NCBI RefSeq assembly: GCF_000454545.1
Contig: NZ_CM002139.1
Coordinates: 3,310,483-3,334,628, forward strand
From: Xanthomonas cassavae CFBP 4642
GTDB taxonomy: Bacteria > Pseudomonadota > Gammaproteobacteria > Xanthomonadales > Xanthomonadaceae
Reading direction: 5' to 3'
DNA length: 24,146 bases
In this document: piece after piece, positions 8,646-16,049 of the stretch
Position numbering within the stretch: the first letter of the stretch is position 1
Layout: each line of letters starts with the position of its first letter
Position numbers and translations under genes: made by a program
The notes under the pieces: generated by a model
Databases searched by the model: none
What the model was told of the DNA's origin: nothing
The model's input: the letters and a program-made list of their open reading frames with translations, nothing else

Positions 8646-8669
8646 TGGAACCTCGTTCTTTAAGCTTTT

Positions 8670-9113
8670 TTAGCGCTGGCGCCGAGAAATTTCGTCTTGA
8701 CTCACTGTGGTCTGACGGCGCCGCTGGGCGGCCGTCATGCACTGTTTCGTACTCATTTGCGAACCAGTTGCGCGCTCGCGCCGACAAATCAGCCGGCTAT
8801 CTTCGCTTGCCTTTGTCAAAATTCTGGTGACGAGCTCCTGATCGTTGCGCACCGACGCCAGCTGCTCTGGCTGCAGTGCCTGGGCGTTAGGCTGCACTTC
8901 GAAGACGGCTTCGAGCCGATCAAGCGCCGCGCTCACCTTAGCGCGCTCATCCTGACTGATCTCGGAGTACTTCTCGCCTGCAGCAAGATCGGTACGTACC
9001 CGAGCCGCCTGCGGCTTGAACGGCTTGTCCACATCAAGCACGACCGCAAACGCGTGCTCGTTGAAAAAACACGCCGCGAGCAGCAGTCCACCAACACTCC
9101 ACAGCCTTGCCAT
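8670..9113 (-). CDS. Exported protein of unknown function, first gene of the colRS cluster
   Basis: The protein has 147 residues. I start at the ATG at 9111-9113 because AAGGAGG precedes it by six bases; the frame is open further upstream without such a site. The N-terminus is a signal peptide (residues 1-23, cleavage likely after AFA). The mature part is helical and charged (LAAGEKYSEISQDERAKVSA, then LDRLEAVF) and ends with two cysteines in a basic tail. I do not recognise a domain. Only 24 bp separate it from colR in the same direction, so co-transcription with colRS is likely. A periplasmic protein ahead of an envelope-sensing system could be an accessory factor, but that is inference. 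Confidence 0.8.
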   Translation of the reverse strand: MARLWSVGGLLLAACFFNEHAFAVVLDVDKPFKPQAARVRTDLAAGEKYSEISQDERAKVSAALDRLEAVFEVQPNAQALQPEQLASVRNDQELVTRILTKASEDSRLICRRERATGSQMSTKQCMTAAQRRRQTTVSQDEISRRQR

Positions 9114-9298
9114 GCGACGCCTCCTTGTGCCTGAGCGATTTAACATTTGGCGAATGTAGACGCGAACTTCAATAGCGGCAAGCCGTCCATAAAAAGGCCC
9201 AAGTGCAACAACGCACTTGAGCCAAAAGTTTATCCCGATCACCGTCACTGCCGAGAGCGGAGCTACGGTCGAGAGAGGCTAGCGAGCCGGAGATTATT

Positions 9299-9320
9299 TT
9301 TTCGTTAAATTTTCGCTAAA
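9299..9320 (-). promoter_or_regulatory. Tandem 11-bp direct repeat, candidate response-regulator site
   Basis: Read on the minus strand, TTTAGCGAAAA (9310-9320) is followed directly by TTTAACGAAAA (9299-9309), 10 of 11 identical and exactly one helical turn apart. That spacing is typical of OmpR/PhoB-family regulators. The repeat lies just beyond the 3' end of rimK, about 190 bp upstream of the first gene of the colRS cluster. ColR autoregulation is a plausible but unproven reading. Confidence 0.4.
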
Positions 9321-9324
9321 GCAC

Positions 9325-10212
9325 TCAGCCATCCGATCGGCGGGTCGCCCGCTCCAGATGCTGGATGATGTGGGTGGCCACATCGACGCCACAGACCCCC
9401 TCAACGCCTTCCAGGCCCGGGGTGGAATTCACCTCCAGCACCAGCGGCCCGCGCTTGGAGCGGATGAGGTCGACGCCGGCCACCGCCAGACCAAGCGCAC
9501 GTGCCGAGCGCACCGCGACCTCCTGTTCCTGCCTGGTCGCCTCGGCCACCGCGGCGCTGCCCCCCAGATGCAGATTGGAGCGGAAATCGCCCTCGGCGGC
9601 CTGCCGGCGCATGGCCGCCACGACGTGGTCACCGACCACGAAGCATCGCAGGTCGGCGCCTTCGGCTTCGCCGATGAACTCCTGCACGATGAAGTTGGCG
9701 TACAGCCCGCGCAGCGCTTCGACCACACCGCGCGAGGCGCTGGCCTTCTCGGTCAGGATCACTCCGGCCCCCTGCGCCCCTTCGTTCAACTTCACCACAT
9801 GCGGCGGCGGGCCGAGCATGGAGAGCAGGTCCTGGGTGTCGTCGGGGTTGTCGCCGAACACGGTGACCGGCATGTCGATGCCCTGCGCGGCCAGCAACTG
9901 GTGCGCACGTAACTTGTCGCGCGAGCGCAGGATGGCGTCGGAGGGGTTGGGCGTGTAGGTGCCCATGAATTCGAGTTGGCGCAGCACTGCGGTGGCATAG
10001 CGGGTCACCGATGCGCCGATGCGTGGAATCACCGCATCGAAACCGGTGATCGGCTTTCCCTTGTAGTGCAGGCTGAAACCGTCGGCGGCGATGCGCATGT
10101 AGCAGCGCAGCGGGTCGAGAATACGTACCGTGTGTCCGCGCTTGCGCCCGGCCTCGATCAGTCTGCGCGTCGAATACAGCTTGCTGCTGCGGGAAAGGAT
10201 GGCGATTTTCAT
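9325..10212 (-). CDS. rimK: RimK-type ATP-grasp ligase (ribosomal protein S6 modification protein)
   Basis: The protein has 295 residues and is collinear with E. coli RimK, which adds glutamate residues to the C-terminus of ribosomal protein S6. The start [18 protein letters not shown] matches the family's N-terminus, so I use the ATG at 10210-10212; the frame extends ten codons further without support. Visible are the N-terminal RimK domain (about 1-95, DAVIPRIG at 59-66), the ATP-grasp region with [13 protein letters not shown] (Lys141), [19 protein letters not shown] (about 209-218), and the metal-binding strand [13 protein letters not shown] (Glu260, Asn262). It is divergent from glgX. 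Family members can also make free poly-glutamate; substrate choice cannot be read from sequence. Confidence 0.93.
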   Translation of the reverse strand: MKIAILSRSSKLYSTRRLIEAGRKRGHTVRILDPLRCYMRIAADGFSLHYKGKPITGFDAVIPRIGASVTRYATAVLRQLEFMGTYTPNPSDAILRSRDKLRAHQLLAAQGIDMPVTVFGDNPDDTQDLLSMLGPPPHVVKLNEGAQGAGVILTEKASASRGVVEALRGLYANFIVQEFIGEAEGADLRCFVVGDHVVAAMRRQAAEGDFRSNLHLGGSAAVAEATRQEQEVAVRSARALGLAVAGVDLIRSKRGPLVLEVNSTPGLEGVEGVCGVDVATHIIQHLERATRRSDG

Positions 10213-10702
10213 CGCGGCAGGTACACGGCGCGGCCTGGACATGGTCGGAGTCTGATGACGGAGTGAGCCAAGTCCGTAGGTCTGCCGGTCGTCAGGGCAT
10301 CAGGGCTGCCAGACCCTGTACGCAACGATCGAACCGGTGTGCGACGGCCCCGAGGACGAAGATGCGATGACGCATCGACACGTGTTGCAACAGCGCACAC
10401 GCGACGCAGCTTCAACACCGGCGATGCTAGCAGGGCGCCCGCGCGGCGCTCAAGACACAGCGGATGCTTCGAGAACGGCAGCCGCGAGAGCAGATACGCA
10501 TGCCTCGGCCGGGCAACGCAGCGTTGGCGCGTCCTGTGCCGCCGTGGTGCTGCCGCAAGCGAGCGCCACTGCCAGCGCGAACCGGCGTCGCTGCTGCATT
10601 CCCTCACGCCGCACCGGGGTTGCCGTAACGCGTTTTGCACAGATGAAACCGCGATGCTTGAGCCTCCTTAATGCCGGCATGCCGGCGCACCCGAGACTCT
10701 CC
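10213..10702. other. Intergenic region between divergent rimK and glgX
   Basis: About 490 bp separate the rimK and glgX start codons. The promoters of both genes should be here, but I cannot point to convincing -35/-10 pairs. The glgX frame is open through most of the segment (from 10337), which is common in GC-rich DNA; the encoded residues are low in conserved character. A GGTCTG/CAGACC inverted repeat at 10279-10284 and 10310-10315 is the only symmetry I noticed. Confidence 0.5.
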
Positions 10703-12835
10703 ATGCGACGTCCAACAAGCGCGGCCTACGCCAACCCCTCCCGCATCCGTCAGGGGCGCCCATTCCCCCGCGGCGCCGTCTTCGATGGCAAGGGCACCAA
10801 TTTCGCCCTGTTTTCCGCGCATGCCACACGTGTGGAGTTGTGCCTGTTCGACGAACAGGGCAACGAAACCCGTGTCGATCTTCCCGAGTACACCAATGAG
10901 ATCTGGCACGGCTATCTGCCCGACGCCAAGCCAGGGCAGCGGTATGGCTATCGCGTGCATGGCCCCTACGCGCCGACCGAAGGTCACCGCTTCAATCACA
11001 ACAAGTTGTTGCTGGACCCCTACGCACGCGAATTGGAAGGCGATCTGATCTGGGCCGACGAACTGTACGGCTACACCGTCGGCCATCCGGACGGCGACCT
11101 GAGCTTCGATGAGCGCGACAGTGCGCCCTTCATGCCCAAGTGCGTGGTGGTCGAGGACACCTACGATTGGGGCGACGATGTGCGCCTGCTCAAGCCGTGG
11201 AACGAAACCGTCGTCTACGAAACCCATGTGCGTGGTTACACCATGCGCAACCCGCAGGTCCCCGAGGCAGTGCGCGGCACCTTTGCCGGCCTGGCGCAGC
11301 CGCAGGTGCTGCAATACATCAAGGAGCTGGGAATCACTGCGGTCGAGCTGCTGCCGGTGCATGCCTACCTGGACGACCAGCATCTGCTCGACAAGGGGCT
11401 GCGCAATTACTGGGGTTACAACACGATCGGCTTCTTTGCGCTGAAGTCGCGCTATCTCTCCAGCGGCCATCGCGACGAGTTCCGCGACATGGTCAAGGCC
11501 ATGCACACGCAAGGGCTGGAAGTGATTTTGGACGTAGTCTACAACCACACCGCCGAAGGCAGCGAACTTGGTCCAACCCTCTCGTTCAAGGGCATCGACA
11601 ACGCCAGCTACTACCGTTTGGCCGAAGACAGGCGCTATTATATCAACGACACCGGCACCGGCAATACGCTCAACCTGAGCAACTCGCGGGTGATCCAGTT
11701 CGTCAACGACTCGCTGCGCTACTGGGCCGGCGAAATGCACGTAGATGGTTTCCGCTTCGACCTGGCGACCATCCTCGGACGCGAGCCCAGCGGTTTCGAC
11801 CAGCGCGGCGGCTTCCTGGACGCCTGTAACCAGGATCCGTTGCTGTCGGAAGTCAAACTGATTGCCGAGCCGTGGGATTGTGGCCCGGGCGGCTACCAGG
11901 TCGGCCATTTCCCACCGGGCTGGTCGGAGTGGAACGACAAGTTCCGCGACAACGCGCGCGAGTTCTGGAAGGGCGAGGACGGCAAACTGGCCGAATTCGC
12001 CACGCGCTTCACCGGCTCCGCGGATCTGTTCGACCGCCGCGGCCGTCGACCGTGGGCCTCGGTCAACTTCATCACCGCACATGATGGCTTCACCCTGCGC
12101 GATCTGGTGAGCTACAACGAGAAGCACAACATCGACAACGGCGAAGACAATCGCGATGGTTCGTCCAACGACGGGTCGTGCAATTACGGCGAAGAAGGCG
12201 ATACCGGCAACGCCGACATCCTGCAGATCCGCGAGCGGCAGATGAAAAACCTGCTTGCCACGCTCCTGCTCTCGCAAGGCACGCCGATGCTGCTGAGCGG
12301 CGACGAACGCGCGCAGACCCAGGGGGGCAACAACAACACGTATTGCCAGGACAACGAGATCACCTGGCTCGATTGGGAAAACGATCCCACCGACGGCCGC
12401 CTGACTGACTTCGTCAAGGCACTGACTGCGCTGCGCAAGCGTTACCCGATCCTGTCGCGTGGCCGCTTTCTCAATGGGCAATACAACGAGGAAGCGGGCG
12501 TGCGCGACCTCACCTGGCTCAACCCGGGTGGCAGCGAGATGGAGGATGCACATTGGACCGATGCAGGCGCGCGCTCGGTGGGGCTGTTGCTGGAAGGCAA
12601 GGCGCAGACCTCGGGCGTCAAGGAGTTGGCAAACGACGACACCTTGCTGATCGTCATCAACGCCTACCACGAGGGTGTGAGCTTCACCCTGCCCTCTACC
12701 GACGAGCCAGTGCACTGGAAGCTGGTGTTATCCACCGACGAAGCCCTGGAAGTGGACATGATGCCGGCCGGCGCCAGTGAATTCCTGGCACCGCCGCGTA
12801 GCGTGTCGGTCTTCGAGTGCAAGAGCGATCAGTAG
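10703..12835 (+). CDS. glgX: Glycogen debranching enzyme GlgX
   Basis: This is a 710-residue GH13 enzyme that removes short limit-dextrin branches (alpha-1,6) during glycogen breakdown in the cytoplasm. It has an N-terminal CBM48-like beta domain (about 15-110, PRGAVFDGKGTNFALFSAHA) and then the (beta/alpha)8 barrel. Catalytic residues are Asp353 in DGFRFDLA (nucleophile), Glu389 in LIAEPWD (acid/base) and Asp461 in ITAHDGF. The GlgX signature NHTAEG lies at 281-286. The tail after about 600 is the C-terminal beta domain. The ATG at 10703 gives the length closest to the family; an ATG at 10679 would add eight residues, and neither has a strong ribosome site. It is followed by a clean terminator and appears monocistronic. 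Confidence 0.93.
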   Translation: MRRPTSAAYANPSRIRQGRPFPRGAVFDGKGTNFALFSAHATRVELCLFDEQGNETRVDLPEYTNEIWHGYLPDAKPGQRYGYRVHGPYAPTEGHRFNHNKLLLDPYARELEGDLIWADELYGYTVGHPDGDLSFDERDSAPFMPKCVVVEDTYDWGDDVRLLKPWNETVVYETHVRGYTMRNPQVPEAVRGTFAGLAQPQVLQYIKELGITAVELLPVHAYLDDQHLLDKGLRNYWGYNTIGFFALKSRYLSSGHRDEFRDMVKAMHTQGLEVILDVVYNHTAEGSELGPTLSFKGIDNASYYRLAEDRRYYINDTGTGNTLNLSNSRVIQFVNDSLRYWAGEMHVDGFRFDLATILGREPSGFDQRGGFLDACNQDPLLSEVKLIAEPWDCGPGGYQVGHFPPGWSEWNDKFRDNAREFWKGEDGKLAEFATRFTGSADLFDRRGRRPWASVNFITAHDGFTLRDLVSYNEKHNIDNGEDNRDGSSNDGSCNYGEEGDTGNADILQIRERQMKNLLATLLLSQGTPMLLSGDERAQTQGGNNNTYCQDNEITWLDWENDPTDGRLTDFVKALTALRKRYPILSRGRFLNGQYNEEAGVRDLTWLNPGGSEMEDAHWTDAGARSVGLLLEGKAQTSGVKELANDDTLLIVINAYHEGVSFTLPSTDEPVHWKLVLSTDEALEVDMMPAGASEFLAPPRSVSVFECKSDQ

Positions 12836-12860
12836 CGGTTTGACTGCCCTGCTCCATCAC

Positions 12861-12888
12861 CGCCCGCCTCAATGGCGGGCGTTTTTTT
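12861..12888 (+). terminator. Intrinsic terminator of glgX
   Basis: CGCCCGCC (12861-12868) and GGCGGGCG (12874-12881) form a perfect 8-bp stem with a five-base loop, followed by seven T. It starts 25 bp after the glgX stop. Confidence 0.92.
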
Positions 12889-13328
12889 TAGAACCCGCGA
12901 TCGCACTACTGATGCAAAGGGGGTGACGAGGAATGGCCATGCGGGATGCAGCGATCCGCATGCTGCACAGCAGGCGACAGCATGCTTATGACGGCCTGGA
13001 GAGACAGCGCTCGTATTTATCGCTGTTCGGGCAGCGAGCGAGGCGAGATTGGTCTGAGCGAACTCCAATCATGCGCTGCGGCCACGGTCCACTCCTGGTC
13101 AACCAAGAAGCAGTGCAGCGCAAGACCAATCCGCCAACTTCGCCCTATGCAAGCCAACTTTATCGGGGTAGGACTCTTCGATCGACTGCCTGGCGATGAC
13201 GCACGCTGTGGTTACCATTGTTCACTCTTTAAAGCGATCGCCGGACGCTCGCACACACTGCCAGGGCAACGCCTCTCCCAATACCCAAGTTATGACTGCA
13301 CCTGCTGCGAAAACCTGAAGGTGCAACC
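12889..13328. other. No gene recognised
   Basis: About 440 bp lie between the glgX terminator and the end of the H-NS-like gene. Short plus-strand frames (12933-13199 and 12946-13341) overlap each other and have no ribosome site or family resemblance; I regard them as chance. No tRNA, terminator or repeat was seen. Confidence 0.5.
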
Positions 13329-13721
13329 TCACCCCGGATAAAGCGGAAAACGCTTGTCCGGATGCTTGGACTTCCATTCCTTATAGGAACTGGTGCCTTC
13401 CCAGGCCTTGAATGCACGCGGCGTGCGGCCACGCCCGGACCAGGTCTCGCCGGAATGGGGAAGCCAGTACTTGGCCACCACCTCGCCGGTGGACGACAGC
13501 GGCCCCTTGGTCTTGCCGGTCATGGCAAGCGAGGCGATCTGGGACTTCTGCTTTGCGTTGAATCGGGTGCCGAACTGGGTCAGTGCCTCGACGATCTGGT
13601 CGAACGCTTCCAGGGTCTGGGCGTATTTGAGCTGCGCTTCTTCCTGCTCAAGCTTGCGCAACTCTTCCAGCAGTTGGGCCTTGGCGGCGGCAGAGGGTGA
13701 GGCTGGCGGAACCTGGCGCAT
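13329..13721 (-). CDS. H-NS-family nucleoid-associated protein
   Basis: The protein has 130 residues. Residues 10-50 form an Ala/Leu/Glu/Lys-rich coiled-coil segment (AAAKAQLLEELRKLEQEEAQ) that would mediate oligomerisation. Residues 83-108 carry the H-NS C-terminal DNA-binding signature: KYWLPHSGETWSGRGRTPRA, then FKAW, equivalent to the YRDENGNTWTGQGR-P core. H-NS proteins bind curved, AT-rich DNA and silence horizontally acquired genes. I take the ATG at 13719-13721; a TTG nine codons upstream is possible, and neither start has a strong ribosome site. The C-terminal extension after the core (KEWKSKHPDKRFPLYPG) is longer than in E. coli H-NS but common in Xanthomonas relatives. Its place beside accessory DNA suits a silencer role. 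Confidence 0.85.
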   Translation of the reverse strand: MRQVPPASPSAAAKAQLLEELRKLEQEEAQLKYAQTLEAFDQIVEALTQFGTRFNAKQKSQIASLAMTGKTKGPLSSTGEVVAKYWLPHSGETWSGRGRTPRAFKAWEGTSSYKEWKSKHPDKRFPLYPG

Positions 13722-13809
13722 TGACGAAACTAAGGTTGGGCGGGTCAACGAGTATTGCCGCTACGCCATCCAGCGTAAAGCGCCCGGCCAGATTCGGGTC
13801 TGCTGGCGC

Positions 13810-14202
13810 TCAGCGATGGCGTAGCAAGGCGTGTTCGCGGGCCATGGTCAGCACCGGACCGATGCGCCCGGCCCGGATCAGCTCGCTGCAGTGCTTGCCC
13901 ACGAATTCCACCCGGGGGGCGGTGAACCACTGCACCACCCGGTCCAGCTGACCGGCGTTGATCGACCAGGCATGGCACACCGCCTCGCCCAGCTCCTCCA
14001 CCCCGATCAGCCCGATCTGGCGGATCTGCTCGGCATCCAGCTTGAACATTTCGAGCACCCTGCCGGCGTTGTCCGGGGTGCCGCAAACGCGAGCCTGCTC
14101 GGCCGACCCGGCGCGATACGCTATCGAGGCGGCGCGGGCCGACTCGGCGCGACGCATTCCCTTGATCAGCGCACCAACCAGCTGTGAATGAGTAGTCGTC
14201 AT
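13810..14202 (-). CDS. Conserved-looking protein of unknown function
   Basis: The protein has 130 residues, with an ATG at 14200-14202 after a weak GAGCGG site. It is a soluble, mostly helical protein. Features are an Ala/Arg-rich N-terminal helix (residues 12-32), the segment LDAEQIRQIGLIGVEELGEAV (55-75), and a short aromatic region VVQWFTAPRVEFVGKHC. There is no signal peptide or membrane segment. I do not recognise a family. It is upstream of and in the same direction as the H-NS-like gene, about 90 bp apart, so co-expression is possible. Coding bias looks real (third-position G/C) and the opposite-strand frames are its shadows. Confidence 0.6.
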   Translation of the reverse strand: MTTTHSQLVGALIKGMRRAESARAASIAYRAGSAEQARVCGTPDNAGRVLEMFKLDAEQIRQIGLIGVEELGEAVCHAWSINAGQLDRVVQWFTAPRVEFVGKHCSELIRAGRIGPVLTMAREHALLRHR

Positions 14203-14607
14203 GGTGCCCGCTCGGTGATGCGGGAACTATGGCGCTCATCCAGGCCACGCTCAATCAGGAGGTTCCTGACTGCCGGGAAGGAAATGACGAAGCGTCGCTA
14301 CGTATTTCCGCGACACACGCCGACTGCAATCGATGTCATTGGCATTCTGCAACGATACATACGGGCCTACATGCATTCCGGGCTCAGGAAAGACTGCACG
14401 GGCTCAAACACACATGTCGAACGCAGCCTGTAGCGACGCGCAGCGGATCACTGCGTGCCCACCGACACTTGGCTGCAACCACGATGTCTGCAGCCTGCCT
14501 GCGCTCATGGGCGAACTCCACTGATCGACAACTCAATGCTGCAGATCCGCAAAGCTGAAGCCAAGCAGCGCGCATAGCTGCAAGCACCGTCAGCGCGCCA
14601 ACGACTG
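14203..14607. other. No gene recognised
   Basis: About 400 bp holds only short overlapping frames on both strands without ribosome sites or recognisable products. I see no RNA gene, terminator or repeat. Confidence 0.45.
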
Positions 14608-15114
14608 CTACGCCTCTTTCAATGTACGCGCATATGACGCACGTTCGACTGCACCAATGAAGCCTTGCTGGCGCACGAGCCTGGGAACTTCAGTGGCCAC
14701 CGCCCCAAGATGCGCAGTCAGCTTTTTCGCCCTCGCCGGTGCAATCGCGCCACACTTGCGCGCATCCGCAGCAGCGCCCTGCGGAGTCTCGACGCGCTCG
14801 GCGAAATACAGTTGCTGCGCCCGATTGACGCGCCAATGATCATCCGCAGGCCCGGCCTCCAGGCCCCTGCCGCACACCGACGCAATGAATGCTGATCGGT
14901 GCCCCGCTGTCCATCCAGGGCCTGCGCGCGTTTGCCGTCCAGCAACGAGGGGGCCACCTCGACTGCGCACCCTGTCACGTGCCACAGTTCCTGCAAACGC
15001 TCGTCGAGCCGCTGCGCCGTTGGTGCCGCAGAGTCGCGTGCTTCGTCGATCAGGTTCTGCGAGGACATCCACGCGTCGATGAGGCGTTGCGATCAGCACC
15101 TGCACATCAAGCAT
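14608..15114 (-). pseudogene. Probable frameshifted gene, function unknown
   Basis: Two minus-strand frames each look protein-like over different parts. Upstream (about 15090-14870) the good sequence is in the frame reading QRLIDAWMSSQNLIDEARDS, then APTAQRLDERLQELWHVTG. Downstream (about 14850-14608) it is in the other frame, reading DDHWRVNRAQQLYFAERVE and later AKKLTAHLGAVATEVPRLV. The simplest reading is one gene with a frameshift near 14860-14890. I do not recognise the protein. The complete frame 15114-14608 includes an Arg/Gly/Ser-rich, unlikely N-terminal half, which supports the frameshift idea. Confidence is limited because GC-rich DNA often gives long open frames. Confidence 0.35.
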
Positions 15115-15637
15115 CGCTCAGGCACACAACTTCAGTGCACACGCGGCACGCAACGCAGGACGACGTAGCAGGATGCATCCAGCCGATCAATCACCAAAGC
15201 CATTGCGGCCTATGGAGCGGGCGATGGGAACAGAATCCAACCATGCCAGCCAATTGATTTTCCTAGCTTATCCCGGAGTGGGGTGATCCAAAAATGATAC
15301 CTTTTGTGATACCCCGCGTGAGCCCGGATCATAGCCAAGCGAACGGTAGCGCTTCAAGGCCCGGTGCCTGCAAACCTTGGAATGCTTGGGGCCGGATAGG
15401 CCCCTGATCAGGTGGCAACAGTCCGCCCACCTGTCCCAGTCGTGCTCCCAGCAGCATGCGCAAGGTCAACACTTTTTCTCACTCCTCGAAGACGAAGAGG
15501 TTGCCCTTTGTCCGAAAAGGCATACGTGGAATGAAACTTTTCACCGCATTCAAATTTGTGAAATAGGACCGCAAGCGAGCTCTTGCGCAAAAATGATCAA
15601 CTGGTTGGATGGGTGCTTACCCCACACAGGAGCACCC
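15115..15637. other. Gene-poor boundary between chromosomal and mobilisation regions
   Basis: About 520 bp has no supported gene. It contains a hairpin GGGGCC/GGCCCC (15388-15393, 15399-15404) without a T tract, and an AT-richer stretch near 15257-15310. If the mobilisation module is an integrated element, its left boundary could be here, but I see no tRNA gene, integrase or direct-repeat att site within the window to prove it. Confidence 0.4.
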
Positions 15638-16006
15638 ATGCATCACCAAACGCAGATCCAGGTCGCCAGTCGCTTGCTCGGCCATCTCCTACAGCAGCGC
15701 ACAACCCGCCTTCCCCCTCACGAAGTAGAGGACATCCAATACGCACTCGATTTGGCTGCCGAGCTGCTGAGGCTCGGCGGACCAGGGCCAGCCGGTCAAG
15801 CACAGACATCGACCATGGCTCCATCCCAGCCCATCCTCGTCAAACGATCCGTGGTTGATCGCAACGTTGTGCCGACCATGCCCGCTTCAATCGAGGAGTG
15901 GCGAGAGGCGCGCAAGAAGAAGAACAAGGACAACGTCCCCCGCCCCAAGGAGCCTTCTGGGATTGAATGCATAGACCTGCGTCCTCGCCCTCGTCCCCGG
16001 CACTAA
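15638..16006 (+). CDS. Small protein of unknown function in the mobilisation region
   Basis: The protein has 122 residues. I start at the ATG at 15638 because CAGGAG lies eight bases before it, although the frame is open from further upstream. It begins MHHQTQIQVASRLLGHLLQQ and continues as an amphipathic helical segment (EDIQYALDLAAELLRLGGPG). A Pro/Ser-rich linker follows, then the motif TMPASIEEWREARKKKNKDN (about 86-105), and the protein ends in an Arg-Pro repeat. There is no signal peptide. The position, convergent with the relaxase and sharing a bidirectional terminator with it, suggests an accessory gene of the mobile element. I cannot assign a function; the basic C-terminus may contact nucleic acid. 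Confidence 0.6.
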   Translation: MHHQTQIQVASRLLGHLLQQRTTRLPPHEVEDIQYALDLAAELLRLGGPGPAGQAQTSTMAPSQPILVKRSVVDRNVVPTMPASIEEWREARKKKNKDNVPRPKEPSGIECIDLRPRPRPRH

Positions 16007-16016
16007 GGCTAAGAAG

Positions 16017-16041
16017 AAAGCCCCGCACTTGCGGGGCTTTT
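16017..16041. terminator. Bidirectional intrinsic terminator
   Basis: AAAGCCCCGC (16017-16026) pairs with GCGGGGCTTT (16031-16040) around an ACTT loop, with T on the plus strand and A-to-T on the minus strand after the stem. It lies between the stop of the small plus-strand gene (16006) and the stop of the relaxase (16050), serving both. Confidence 0.9.
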
Positions 16042-16049
16042 GACATCCA

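Noticed and set aside
10604..12715. 703-residue open frame on the minus strand opposite glgX
   Set aside because: It is antisense to an intact GlgX with all catalytic residues; the encoded protein has no recognisable domain and shows shadow-frame composition.
15115..15637. Integration (att) site of an ICE
   Set aside because: No tRNA gene, integrase or matching direct repeat is visible in the window, so a boundary can only be guessed.
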